NCBI GenBank assembly: GCA_021018995.1
Contig: CM037584.1
Coordinates: 145,345,317 to 145,409,316 of the forward strand
Source of the DNA: Chloranthus sessilifolius
Taxonomy: Eukaryota > Streptophyta > Magnoliopsida > Chloranthales > Chloranthaceae
DNA: 64,000 nucleotides
Direction of reading: 5' to 3'
Below, piece by piece: positions 11,714 to 23,085 of this stretch (within the stretch, counting starts at the first letter, position 1; each line of letters opens with the position of its first letter). Below the pieces are notes generated by a model. It ran no database searches. It was given only the letters and a program-made list of their open reading frames with translations, and was not told the origin of the DNA. The translations under genes and the position numbers were made by a program.

Positions 11714-12195
11714 CTGGCATAAGTAGAAGACTTGCTGCAACAACTATTCCACATGTTGTTGTGAGGTGCTCTCGTGCACTCATCAACTCACCTAAAAAGT
11801 GTACGTGTGAATGTAAAAAAAAGAAAAAAAAACAATTACAATACCAGATATTAGAATCATTCATCAAGTAAATGATTGGTGTCCAAGCAGCTAGTGCACC
11901 TTTCACGCACTTAGCACTGTCCTAAATGCAGAGTCAGGTGAGAAAACGACTGCTAAATAGGTTTAAGTTAAGCATCTATCTCATCCATTAAGCACTCTAC
12001 TTGTCTGAAATGCACGCGCAGCTAAGAAAAGAACTGCTAACCATGTTTAAGTCGTTATAGGGGTGCACAGGGATAAGTTATTGCTACTCATTGAGAAATA
12101 AAAGAACTAACCTTTAACTTTCTTGAAAAATGCATCTTCGTAAGCTCTATATTGGGACTTCACTTGCGGTATGAAGTCTTGAAAATTTTGATGAA
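11714..12195 (-). pseudogene. two-exon fragment of an RHIP1-like (RGS1-HXK1-interacting) gene
   Basis: Two minus-strand exons are bounded by good splice sites. Exon 12195-12112 encodes HQNFQDFIPQVKSQYRAYED then AFFKKVK and ends at GTTAGT. Exon 11791-11714 encodes GELMSAREHLTTTCGIVVAA then SLLLMPG, follows a TTTTTAG acceptor and ends at GTAAAT. The exon phases agree (1 base plus 2 bases). From memory this matches the plant-specific RHIP1-like family, in which IPQVKSQYR..YEDAFF, SARE and an LLLM-G membrane segment occur in this order; glucose-signalling partners are the reported role. Upstream exons and the following FLFR-containing exon are not found nearby, so this is a fragment, not a working gene. 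Confidence 0.55.
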
Positions 12196-12464
12196 CTTAT
12201 CAGTACAAAAGAAAAATGGAAAGGCACCAGGGACTGTTAATCAGGAACTACCACCATCAAAATTTTGATAGAAAACACTAGGTACCATCAATCAGTATCA
12301 AAACCAAATGAGCATTGAGATTCAAGAAATGAACCACAATCACCTTTATTAGTATTTCAGTGGTGTTTGTCCAAATATAAAACAAAATTAACCTTGAGAT
12401 TCAAATAAAAATAAATTGTAATTTAAATTAAAGAAGTAATGAAACAAGTCCAAATCAAATTTAC

Positions 12465-13128
12465 CCATAATCAAAGATCATGAGATCTCCATCATCCTCA
12501 CTGAGTAGAAGCTCTTCTCCACCACTCTCACACCTTTGCTCAGTTGAGACTGCAGCACTAGGAGGAAATTCAATCAACATATAGCTTCACAAATATGAGG
12601 ACCCAGAAAGACAAAATAAAAGAAAAAAAAATGATGTAATACAAAATATATATTTAAAAGAAAAGGAATAAGTTGAAAGAGCCCATTACAACACCATTTT
12701 CAAAGGTCCAGATACCATGAGAGAGAAGTTGAAAAATGAAGTTTTCATTCTCCAGTAGGACCATGGAACTCTCCAATGCCGTCTTCATTGTGTATCTTGA
12801 AAAGGAATATCTACTTGAGATTCATTACCAAGCCAGGAAAATCGATGATAAAGGTCTTCGGCTGAATATGTTTTTGCACATTAATGGAACCCTTAACTTT
12901 AACACTTCCTCTTCGTTTTATGTTTGAAAACAGCAGTCAAATATTAACTTACAATAACTGAATATCTTGGTCATCCCATTGTATAAACTTATCAAACTTT
13001 GGGATTGAATTAGTAAAACCTGTAATAGTATCATACTTGCTAACATACTTATAATTATTGTTATTGTTGTTGTCAAGATTATTTTTTTTAACATAAGCGT
13101 ACTCATAATTACCATATCCATTATCATT
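12465..13128 (-). pseudogene. two-exon fragment of an unrecognised host gene
   Basis: Exon 13128-12953 is preceded by a TTTTTTTCATAG acceptor and ends at a perfect GTAAGT donor. Its open frame is Asn- and Tyr-rich and finishes with YDTITGFTNSIPKFDKF and IQWDDQDIQLL. Exon 12557-12465 has a pyrimidine-rich CTCCTAG acceptor and a GTAAAT donor, and encodes the acidic stretch GGEELLLSEDDGDLMIFDY. The phases match (2 bases then 1 base), so the two probably belong to one gene. The second exon does not join in frame to the RHIP1-like exon downstream. I do not recognise the family. The Tat-type element E sits in the intron just upstream. Confidence 0.45.
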
Positions 13129-13160
13129 CTATGAAAAAAATACAGACATCTTAAAGTAAC

Positions 13161-13165
13161 AAAGG
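13161..13165. repeat. left target-site duplication of element E (AAAGG)
   Basis: AAAGG lies immediately left of the LTR start TGTGCAACC and is repeated at 33582-33586 immediately right of the other LTR end. This fixes both element borders to the base. Confidence 0.93.
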
Positions 13166-13883
13166 TGTGCAACCTTGGGATTTTTAGCGATCCCATCGCA
13201 ACGATGCGCACCCTCTAAAAGATATAGAGTCACCACCCGGAGCTTTTGGTGTCCTGGGAAACCTAGATAATTTTATGAGCACCGAAGTGCCAAAAATGTG
13301 ACTCAGATTCACTGGTCTACGCCAAAGGTTCTTGGGTAGGGGCTTCAGTTATCGATCGGGAAGGTGTTAGGCACCCGATCAACCCACTCTAAAGCGGTCT
13401 CTACTTATGGCCAAAATATAAAAGAAAAATAAAAATAAAAATAGCACTTCCCCTTTGCCCTAAGGCACTTGAATCCTATTTGTACCCATCCGCACTTGCC
13501 AAGATTTTGGCGGCGTAACGACACAAATTAGAGGATAGGATAAAAGCTAAGAAGGTAGAGGAATAGAGGGGAGAGCCGGATCTCTCGGGCCCTTGTAGCA
13601 CCGCTGTGGACCTCCGCGTAGGTGCACTTGATATGCTTCCAATAGCTTAGATGGTGGAATGGTGGGTTCTAACCTCTAAAGCTTGATGGCTAAGAGATAG
13701 AGGAAGAAGGCTGGGGGTAACTCTCTCCTAACTCATGTTTTTATGGAAGAGGGGGGCCTAAAAGTAGTTTTAGAATTTTGGAATTTGGATGAGAATGGTG
13801 CACCAAAGGGGGAAAGGAAAGCTCTTAATCTTTTCTCTCTTTGAAATTTTTTTCAAGCCTCTAATCCAAGGGGAGGGGCTCTC

Positions 13884-13891
13884 TATTTATA
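13884..13891 (-). promoter_or_regulatory. TATA box in left LTR of E
   Basis: TATAAATA on the minus strand. The same box is conserved in the right LTR at 32774-32781. Confidence 0.7.
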
Positions 13892-14170
13892 GGAAAATGG
13901 TAGGTTAGGAGGGTGCTTAAGGGCTAATTGGGATTAGCAATTAGGTAATCTCCTAATCTAAGGTTTCCTAGGATTTTGAAAGCTTAAAAATGTGGGCAAG
14001 GGGCTTCAATGGTGGATGATAGGGTGAGGTTTCAAATGACTAAAGGGTTACAGATAGGGTAAACATGGGTGCAACAGTCCTAATAAAACTCATCCCAAAC
14101 ATTGAGATGATCAACAAGTCAAACCCCAAAAGTGAAATTCAAGCAAAAAACCATCAGTTACTGTTGCTAA

Positions 14171-14325
14171 GCCTGGCGCATGTATTAGATGCGCCAAGTA
14201 TAGCTAAAGTGCCTGGAAGTCCAGAGCCTGAGGTGGGTCCCACTTGTACTTGGCGCAAGTATTAGATGCGCCAAGCCATTTCTTGAAAAAAATGGCTTGG
14301 CGCATGTAATACATGTGTCACATAT
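14171..14325. repeat. three palindrome copies in left LTR of E
   Basis: Copies lie at 14171-14199, 14249-14277 and 14294-14325. Each has an arm like CTTGGCGCATGTA followed almost directly by its reverse complement. The pairing core TGGCGCA...TGCGCCA is perfect in the first two. Confidence 0.85.
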
Positions 14326-14712
14326 GTCCTAGCTAAGTGTGGTTTCTGGGCCTTACTCGGATTGTCGTAACTTTTGACGTACAACTCGGATTGAGGTGAT
14401 TCTTGTCTTATTGGAAAGCTGAGAACTATTACTTTTCAATAGTATAAGATTCGGTCTCAATAGAGGTCCCTACCAACCATGGTTCATCTCTCTCTAACCA
14501 AGGCCCGGGAGGATTAACTAAGCATTTCAAAGAGGTTTCTAAAGGTTGGGGGTAATTTCTAAGGGTTTGGGAAGGTTCCTAAGTGTTTAGGGCAAGTTCC
14601 TAGGGATCTGGGAAGTTTCCTAAGGGTATGGGAGAAGCTATCAGAAGCTCGGGGGTGTACCTCTCTCGAAGTATGTTTCGATCGGGCCTTAGGTCAAATT
14701 TGGGTGTCTACA

Positions 14713-14724
14713 GATGCCCCTCTT
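14713..14724 (-). other. polypurine tract of element E
   Basis: On the minus strand AAGAGGGGCATC runs straight into the LTR start TGTAGACACCC. This is where plus-strand DNA synthesis is primed in this class of elements. Confidence 0.75.
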
Positions 14725-15257
14725 TAGTATCCGACCACTAATGATTGAATGCCAAAGACAAGAGACATCTGAAGAAGCCCAAGGCATCATTGATAGGTCC
14801 ACTACATTCAGAACGAACCTCAAACATCAGGTGGGTAATATGGTGAGTAACCGAAAGCCCTGTATGTCGGGAAAAACATTCAATTCTCAAGGTTATCGGT
14901 CCCCAAGCGCTTAGCAACATTACTGGGCATAACAGAGGTAGAGTGAGTTGAAAAATTCCAATATGCTGAGAAAAATGTCAGCTTCTCGAGATGATTGATG
15001 ATGTTTGATGTTCAAGTTTCATTCTGAATCCAACAGCTCTATAAGTGAGAGGGTGATCGACCCATACGAAGCAAATACACGAAGGTCCACAGTTTGTGTC
15101 CAATCATGTGAGGCATTGATTGCTCCATTTGACTAGCCATGGGAGCCCTTGCCCGAAGCAGGGTTTGAGGTCTTGGGTAAACCCAATGGTCCCGAAGTTG
15201 ATATAGCATGACTACCCGAGCGGAGCGAATTGATGTCGCAACACATTTTGGGAGTAC
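14725..15257. other. E non-coding segment next to the 3' LTR
   Basis: About 530 bases of internal retroelement sequence without a supported ORF on either strand. The frames that are open look accidental. Confidence 0.5.
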
Positions 15258-15475
15258 ATGCACTTTTTGTTATTTCTATGTAACATTTTATATAGAATTT
15301 TTTGTTATTTTATGTGGATTTTTATGTGGAGATTTTTTATTATTTTATGTGGAATTTTTTTTACTTTCTTATTGTTATTTCATGTGAAATTTTTGGTATT
15401 TTATGTGAGCTTTTTCTGTTATTTCGTGTGGAATTTTTTTTTTGTCTTTTTTATCTGTTATTTCATGTGTGCTCG
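15258..15475. repeat. degenerate AT-rich tandem repeat in E
   Basis: About six copies of a unit like TTATTTTATGTGGAATTTTT with a spacing near 30-40 bases. It is flanked by the palindrome array that begins at 15636. Confidence 0.75.
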
Positions 15476-15635
15476 GGATGCTCATTGATCTCAAGCCACT
15501 TATTCTAGCACAACCTCCTGGGAAGATCACGTGGAGATTGATGTGCCGCTTTGGGGGCGTGTGCACGTCCTCGGGTTCGAAGAAGGTCGGGCTCGGTGTG
15601 TGCCACACATAAGCCAAGCCAAAATGGGTCAGGAA

Positions 15636-15762
15636 TTGCCTAGTGCATGTAGTAGATGCCCCAGGCAAAATCTGGCCCGAAATAGCCTGGCGCATGTAAT
15701 ACATGTGTCAGGCCAAAATGGGGCCGAAACATGCTTGGCACGTGTATTACATGTGCCAAGCC
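15636..15762. repeat. three palindrome copies at 48-bp spacing in E
   Basis: Copies at 15636-15668, 15684-15714 and 15732-15762 are spaced exactly 48 bases apart, with linkers of the type AAAATCTGGCCCGAAAT. The third reads with arms CTTGGCACGTGTA and TACATGTGCCAAG, showing compensated changes on both arms. Confidence 0.85.
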
Positions 15763-16139
15763 AAGATGGGAGGTTTTTTTAAATGCCAGAGCCCAAGCCA
15801 AAGGGGTATTTTTTTCGAAAATTTCTCTCCCTCCCTCTCTAAATTGAAACAGGACTCCTTCCTAGGGTTCCTTTAGATCAATTCCAAGTGTGCTTCATTG
15901 TCGGTGTTCACTCACGATGATTAAAATCCGCTCTACGCCGGATCAAGGACCTAATTTATTTTGAAAGTAATCACTTTTAACCTATTTGTTTTTTATTTTT
16001 CTTGAAATCTTTTGTAATGTGGTTATGATTCTTGCTTTTCTAGATGATAAGTGAATGATATTTCTTGCAAGTGTGATTATCCATGATTGGTTTGATCTTA
16101 TTCCATGTAAATGGTGCCCTATATTTTTTTTTTCTTGAT

Positions 16140-16302
16140 TTTATTATATATATATATATATATTTATTTATTTATTTTGATTAGGGCATTCCTTCTTCTC
16201 TCTTTTTTTCCTTTTTTCAATTTTTTGGATTGCATAAATGCTCACACATATATATTTCTTTTTGATTTTCTTTTGGGTTGCATAAATGTACATGTATGTA
16301 TG

Positions 16303-16363
<61 letters not shown>

Positions 16364-16690
16364 TTTTTTGGATTTTTTTTTGGTTGCATAAATGCAATTG
16401 CATATATTTATTCGTTTTATGTTTTATTATTGGATTTTTTTTCTCGATTGCATGAATGCACATGCATATATTTTTTTTTTTTTTTTTTTTGGATTTTTGG
16501 TTGCATGAATGCACATGCATATATTTTTTGTTTTGTTTTATTGGATTTTTGATTGCATAAATGCACATGCATATATTTATTCGTTTGTGTTTTATTATTG
16601 GATTTTTTTTTTGGTTGCATGAATGCACATGTATGTATTTTTGTTTTGTTTTTTTGGATTTTTTTGTTGCATGAATGCACATGCATATAT
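16140..16690. repeat. minisatellite of about 55-bp units with an embedded (TA)n run in E
   Basis: Eight units share GGTTGCATGAATGCACATGC followed by ATATATTTTT and a T-rich linker, near 16227, 16273, 16381, 16446, 16499, 16551, 16613 and 16665. A (TA) microsatellite of about 26 repeats fills 16307-16359. Long open frames on both strands here are low-complexity artefacts. Confidence 0.85.
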
Positions 16691-16875
16691 TTTTTGTTTT
16701 GCTTTTTTGTTCTCTCCTTTTTTGAAAATGCGGGTGATTTGATGATGATTTTTTTTTAAAATGATAATGATGATTAGGAAAGAAAAAGGTCCTACTTATC
16801 TCCCTATTAGCCTATTTAGAAAATGATTTCTTGCTACCGATATGTCTTGATTCTATTGCTTGTATCCGTCTCAGG

Positions 16876-19251
16876 ATGTCGAGCGAGGAGGAGTACGCGC
16901 AGGAGGAGGGGTAGGAGACAGAAGAGGGGCCGGAAGTGGCCTATGGTTCCTGAGGGGAACAATTTTTCATAGTGCAACACTCCTCCCGTCCCTGGTATAA
17001 AATGTAGGGCGAGGCTGCCCGTGCCGGTCTCCTTCATCAGCAGTATGCTCATGTCTCCAACTTTGGTATTATCGACAAGGTAACAAAATAGGCTTTATTG
17101 TTTTATGTGAGCTTACTATATCTTCAGCATCCGACACCTCTTTATTTGAATGCAGGACTTGCCCTCCATCACCTTCCAAGGAGGCTAGCTAGACCATCAT
17201 CGCTTCTATCTCTACCTCCCTCCGGTCGTGAAATTCCTTCTTGCTCAGGCCAGTTTTGGGGACTTCCTCTCGTGCCCTGTCATGCGGGCCGATGTGGCCT
17301 ATCTGAAGGCCTTGATCGAGCGCTTCCGTCCTAAGACCATGACCTTTCATATGGCCATGGCGGAGATGACTCTTACTCCCGTCGACTGGTCTATGATTAC
17401 AGGGATTTGAATAGGGGGTATGCTAGTGGCCGACCTTCTCGTGCCCAATCGGGATGAGGTGATTCAGCTTATCAGGGATTATCCTACCTCTAAAAACCTG
17501 TATGGCATCGAAGTTAAAATGTCATGGTTGTCTGATCTGTTTGCGGAGAATGAACTGGTGGACCTGGGGCAGCCAGATATAGATATTTTCATTGAGCCAT
17601 AGCATGCAGTGATGTTAGCTTGCATTTCGCTCCTCTTCCTACTGGGCAAGACCCTCTCTCAAATGCCAGCAAAGGCCAGGTCTCATTTTCCTTGCTCAGT
17701 CTTATGGTAAATTGGGACGACGAGCACAAATACGACTAGGGTGGGGCCAGATATGCCATTTTGATGTTTAGCCTAGCCTGAGTTTCATTAGGGAACTCGG
17801 TTTCTATTGTTGGCTTCTGGCCGGTGATTGAGGTAACCATAGACTCCTTTGCTTTTCTTGGTTTATTGGTTAGTCATCCATCATGTTTCTGACACACCCT
17901 TTCTGTATGCCGCTCTTTTCAGATATGGGGCTATCTGCAATTCCAGCTTGGCCGCCCCCTCCTACATTCCGACGTGTACACGTATCCACTCATGAGCAAC
18001 TGGAACACGCACCGCCGCAAGGACGTTGGCATGAAGCATCTGGAGATGGGCCTAGGTCCCAGTTCGACCTGCTGATCCCGAAGCAAGTATGACTATTTCT
18101 CTCTTTTCTTTCTCAGCATTTCTTTTTATGTGACCTGCTTGGCTGACAAGACACTTTCCTATCTGGCAGGTTATCTATGATCCCTACATTAGTTCTCCTT
18201 TTTGGGAGCGAGCTACTGTGGGTCTGTCTCACTTCTTTATTGACTGCCGCGTCATCTTCTTCTATGGAGCCTGGGCCAGGGCATATTACCTGGGAGAGAG
18301 AGTGGTCCACCAGTATCGAGACCACTTTGTTGTGCCACAGGCTCCTCCTGCGGATGTCATGGCTCCTTAGGGTACTATTGAGGAGCTATCTACCTAGTTT
18401 ATTAATCATGGGGCCCCCATCAATGATCTCCTCGTGCCCGGGGGGTACCAGCTGTTGTATGAGTCCCTACCCTACTAGTCCATTCTTTCGCGCTTCGTAC
18501 CTGGTACCAATTTCTTGGCCTTTGACGGTCCATGATCTCAAGTGTTTCTCTTTTCCTTAGGCATATTTTTAGCAGTTCAAATTCAGTTTTGACTTCTACT
18601 GACTGAAACTCTGCTCCTTTTCATAGTTTGAGCAGGGAGGTGACTCCGATGATGATGATGAGGCGGCGACGGGTACTGTCGATTCTATAGGATCTAGTCC
18701 CTCAGGTGCCTCTGATACTGGCACCTCTGGTAGTTCGACTATGGAGGTCCAGGGGACCTTTAGGCACCTCGATGATGCCTTCCTTGGGGGTTTATGTAAA
18801 GCCATAGAGGAGCAGGCTCGTATATCTACTGACGTAATCTGGATTCCTCCTCTTGAATTGGTTCCTAGGTTAAGCAAGTTTTCTCCTTCTGCATGCTTGT
18901 TTCTTAGAAAAATGCACGTGTTGGAACCTATAGCTGAATGTCTTTTTCCTTTTTGTGTAGGACTACGAGTCGACGGTGAACTAGGTGGAGTATTACAGCA
19001 ACATAGTCGGTCTTCGGGACGTGAAAGTAGTGAGTATCATACTAACTAGTTTCGATCATTGCCCTACTATTTTTCTCTTTCAACTAATCTTGATTGATGA
19101 CTTTGGGTATGACTTTTAGTGTGCTCGTGAAAAGGAGTCGCGCTCCCTGCTTAGCTATCTTTCTCAAGCTTGGGCTCAAGTGGGAGATGACTGGACATAT
19201 AAGAGCTCCTCACGCAAGCGCAAGAAGTCTGAGGGCACTAATAAGGATTAG
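16876..19251 (+). pseudogene. antisense accessory gene 1 of E: plant mobile domain type, intron-bearing
   Basis: On the strand opposite to gag-pol, an ATG in a fair context (AGGATGTC) begins an acidic leader. A plant mobile domain (PMD) segment follows at about 17228-17600, with ALIERFRPKTMTFHMAMAEMT then LTPVDWSMITGI. The tail at about 18630-18870 is Asp/Glu/Ser-rich. The last stretch, 19120-19251, ends in a basic nuclear-signal-like run (SSSRKRKKS) before TAG. At least four GT...AG gaps with pyrimidine-rich acceptors (for example ending near 17155, 17921, 18169, 18959 and 19118) look like introns read from this strand. PMD proteins occur both as host genes (MAIN/MAIL family) and inside transposons. 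This copy is decayed. Confidence 0.6.
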
Positions 19252-20043
19252 GCTCTGCTTTAGAATTTTGAGACCTTTTGGGACCTATTTTCTTTTTGGA
19301 TTTGGATACATGTACTGGATGATGTGGCATTGTTATTATTTTCGGATGGTTGTTTTTCAAGTTTCTTATGATGAATGTTGGTGCCTCTCCTTTTAATTGC
19401 ATGCTCTATCTTTCCTTTGCTTGTTGTAGTATATCAAATTGCTTGCAGGATGGGTTTGATTTTGTCAAAAGGGGTGGCCTCTGGGGCCACATACTTTGTT
19501 AACACTTGGCAACTATTTCCACGCCGGTGTGGATTTTTACTACACGAAGATTTATACAAGTTAGATGTGACCAAAACCCAAGTTTGCCCCTCTGTATAGG
19601 GCCTATTGTGTGCCTTTTTAGATAAGAGGCATAAAGTACAAGCAAGTAGTAAGAAAAACTCCTACCCAACCCTCACTTTTTTGCATGTGGGGACCCCTGT
19701 GACTTGGCGCATGCATTACATGAGCTAGGCCAAATCTGGGGAAAATTGCACTGGCGCATGTATTACATGCGCCAAGTACTTCCAAAGGGCAGGGGGGCCT
19801 TCTTAACCCTGTGAATGCACTTTCTTCCTCTCTTGACCTTGACTTGCCATTTTTTGCTCCCCTTTTTTTCTTTTCTTGCCCCCAAGGTGGGTCCATCGTC
19901 CTACATTGAATTTGTATCCTCAGGAATATCTTTGTACGTCAATGGACCCACTTTCCAACCCCGCCTCTCATGGGGGGTCCGGGACCACGATACTTCCCAC
20001 TTTGGGCGTGGGGCCCAGTTTTCTAAGGAAGTAGCTAGAGAGC
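19252..20043. other. E spacer with two palindrome copies
   Basis: No ORF is supported between the two antisense genes. Palindrome copies lie at 19701-19731 and 19749-19778, again 48 bases apart. Confidence 0.7.
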
Positions 20044-21462
20044 ATGAACGAGAGCGAGCTTGCGGGTTTGGATCAGCTCGACTTGGTTCGTCTCGCGTCC
20101 TTCCTTGGAGTTCCCCCACTTTGGGATTTCATTCATGTCGCGGCTTCATTTTGGGGAGTTAACACTCATATTTTTCATTTTGGGAATCATGAGTTAACTC
20201 CTACTCTTAAGGCGCTCTCAAATTTATCAGGTTTGAAGCTGCATAGAGACCTTGCGAGAGTGCTATTAAAACCAAGTTATGTCAGAGCCACTCAGATCAC
20301 CTTAGGCTTGAAGAAGAATGATTATGAGAAAAGTCTCATTGGGGGGCCCACCAGGTGTTCGGTGAAATTTCTAAGAGAATTTTTCAGAGAGGAAAGCCTG
20401 CGAAAGTTGCTGATCAAAAATCCTCATAACGTGAAGGCTTTTGCCCTTTGCCTTATCTCTGAGGTTTTTTTCTATACTGGGGGAGAGAGCTTCTCGCTTG
20501 CACTTTGTGATGTCTTGGCGGAAATAGAGGGAGACCGCTCTGTGATGCATATGGTGTTGGCGGAGCTTTATTACTACCTTGATGCCTTTGCTCTGGGCAA
20601 GGTGGAGGGCCTCCGAGGATGTCCCATCTTGCTCCAAATTTGGCTTGGGGAGCATCTTGTTATCTTGGGACTCGTGCCCCACTTTTACCCTGCTTGTGGT
20701 GAGGTGGCCCGCTACTTTATGGGTAAATGTCATATGCTTCCACTAGGAGGTATGAAAGGTTTAAAGCTTTGGCTGGCCGAACCCGAGTTGGTGTGGAGGC
20801 TTCCTTGGTCAGATCGAACCTTCCCAATGGTTTGCTCCAGAGATCATGAGGGCATCACTCTCCTTAGTTTGACTAGCAGAACTCACTACTTTCCATTTCG
20901 GGTGCTGCATCAGTTCGGTTGCCCTCAGTAAGTGCCTTGTGTGATAAAGCTGCCCCTGTGTGACTTGATTTTCTCTCGGGGGTCATCTGAGGACATGGAT
21001 AGGATAGCTGCTCTCTGGGAGACGTGTCAGTCAATGCTCATGTGCGATCTAGAGCAAGAGGATTCTATTTTGTCTTCCCCAGAGTACGAGGCTTGGCTAC
21101 GATCTGAGAAGCTTGCTGTTGGTCACTTGGATCAGATAGAGAGCAGTGATACGGCGGGGCCTTGGCCAAGGAAGGAGTCGATGCTTCAGAGGCGTATTGA
21201 GCTACTGATGGACGAAAAGTGCATCCTACATGAAAATTTAGAGAAACAGGCGGTTAGAGCAGAGGTGGTAGAGGTCAGGGCTGATGCCGCTGAGTGTGAG
21301 GTCCTTCATCTGGAAGGATCCTTGAGTGACACTCTTGGTGCCACTGACGGTTCCTGGACGCATTATAGGAGTCTCCATGGTCGCTGGATGACGGAGCGGG
21401 AGGTGCGGGAGGATGCTTTACGTGCAGAGATCCATGCCTTGAATCATGAGTTGGGTCATTGA
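20044..21462 (+). pseudogene. antisense accessory gene 2 of E: DUF7745-like protein with coiled-coil end
   Basis: The longest unbroken protein segment in E. The block 20044-20931 (about 295 residues) reads like the plant DUF7745 / mobile-domain-like family often annotated beside Tat elements: HELTPTLKALSNLSGLKLHR early on, then VKAFALCLISEVFF, then MVLAELYYYLDAF, then GCPILLQIWLGEHL. The part 20932-21462 is rich in Glu, Arg and Leu with heptad-like spacing (about 21180-21460), suggesting a coiled coil. It lies antisense to pol, between integrase and the left LTR. The family assignment is from memory of its wording. Function is unknown. Confidence 0.6.
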
Positions 21463-23085
21463 TTCCCTCCTGCACATACTTTTTGCATAGATCAAACCAT
21501 AGAAAGGGTCGTAAGAAACCCCTAATTAGATACATATTTTCTTTATGTTTTTGTTGTTTTTACACTTTTGTAAAGAAACAAGAAGGAAGCTAGACATCTC
21601 ACATATTATTTTTTGGGATGTGGTGTCAGTTGTATACAGGTTTCTAAATGAGAAAGGGAAATCTATTATCTTACAAAACTTCTATCTTTTCCCTTTTTTT
21701 TTGTAAAATGGGGAGGATTGTGCCGATTATTCCTTTGGAGACGTGGCACACAGTGTGGTCCCGAAATGGGAAATGAAAATTTATTATCTTTTGCAAATGT
21801 GGTCTTTCCAGTCATTAAGACCAATCATCTCGGAGTGGTGGGTACACACAGTGTGGGTGTGAAAATGGGAAGGGAAATTTGTTATCTTTGACAAAAAATA
21901 GTCTCCTTCCCCTCTCTTTTGTTTTCTTCTTTTTTTTGGTTTGATGACTTAATTATCAGAGAGATGATGGGTCCCCTTTTGAGCATCCTTTTCACGGTTG
22001 GTCCTGAGTGAAGTTTAGCAATTTTCTACCAAGGTCAGAACATCTATCCCTTTAGACTAAATCGACCTTTTTCTCCTTACCCTGGGTCATACGTTTGATG
22101 GTGCGGCCCATTATGTCATTCTTGGTTGGGACGTGGATTTGAGCTAACATGAGGGTCCCAGTCAGCAACCGGGTAATGCAAGAGGAGAACCAAGGGGATC
22201 TTGTTTATTTTCTTTTTCAATTTCTCTTTTTCAACTTTCTTCCTCACAATGCCTAAGGTGGGTTTTCCTCATGCCCATTGTTTCCCTCTTTTTACCCATA
22301 GCGTCCTCTCGGGTTTTCACTAAGTCCATGGGTTTTCTTTTTTATCCCAAACGCCCTTTTAGGTTTTCATTTGGTCCGCACAAACTCGTTGTTTTTACCC
22401 ATGGCGCCCTTTCGGGTTTTCACCACCTCCTCTTTGCTTTGAGCTTGCATATTTTTATTGTATTTTCTTTTATCTCTTTCTTCTTCTTCTTTTCTTATCA
22501 AAGGCCACAACATGGACGTCGATTCCGTCATAGCCGGCTTGATGAAATTCTTTTGTTGTCTCACAGTTTGGCTCTTGCTGACTCGACAGATACTGTAACT
22601 GCTCGTAGACCTTAAAGAGGGTTTTTTCTTAAAATGTGTCATGGCCATGGGATAAGTTAGGAATTTTGACGGTATTCTGGGATTAAAAAGTTTCCTTGAT
22701 TGGGTTCCATGTGCCATAATACACCTCTTCCTTGGGTGATTTTTACTATACATGCCCCACTTTTCTTTTTTATTTTTCCTTTCAGACATCCTCTTTTTGG
22801 GATTTTGCTTTTCTGATTTTTTTTGGATTTGATAGTAACTCTTTTTCCTCTTTTTTGTTGGTATTATACACACATTTTTTGGAGGGGTTTGTGAAAGAAA
22901 GGCCAGTGGCTCAACGGGGTTAGCAAAGGGTAGGTCATTCAGGGACACTTTTTGGCTATTGAGCTTTGAAATGATGGTCTCTTTTTAAAGTATCCTTAAG
23001 CAGTCACGTATCTATTTTTGTCAATACTTACCTTGCTGCGAAGACCTAGGAGTAGAATCGTCGGACGTATCCAACGTTGATGGGC
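21463..23085. other. E spacer between antisense gene 2 and integrase, with short tandem repeats
   Basis: Two repeat sets are visible. Around 21646, 21750 and 21847 a unit containing CACAGTGTGG and GGGAAATTTATTATCTTT recurs at about 100-bp spacing. Around 22291, 22341 and 22393 a unit like TTTACCCATGGCGCCC then TTTCGGGTTTTCA recurs at about 50-bp spacing. Tandem repeats in this place are a known habit of Ogre/Tat elements. No ORF is supported. Confidence 0.7.

Larger units (their letters stand above)
13166..14712 (-). repeat. 3' LTR of element E (left copy)
   Basis: 1547 bases. On the plus strand it starts TGTGCAACCTTGGG and ends GGTGTCTACA, matching the copy at 32071-33581. A TATAAATA box on the minus strand (plus 13884-13891) is kept. 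Three copies of the 27-bp palindrome lie at 14171-14325, in the U3 part. Confidence 0.93.

Noticed and set aside
12670-12910. Open minus-strand stretch between the two unknown exons
   Set aside because: Open for about 40 codons, but splice borders are unclear and no family is recognised.
10208-13160. Helitron ends at the borders of the gene-fragment region
   Set aside because: CTAG near 10210 lacks the expected GC hairpin, and no matching TC end was found at the other side.
14171-15762. CRISPR-like array (palindromic repeats at regular 48-bp spacing)
   Set aside because: The spacers are similar to each other, the copies are in plant LTRs and leader, and no cas genes exist; this is a retroelement repeat.
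16111-16759. Several open frames on both strands with Ile/Tyr or Lys/His runs
   Set aside because: They are translations of the (TA)n run and the minisatellite and resemble no family.
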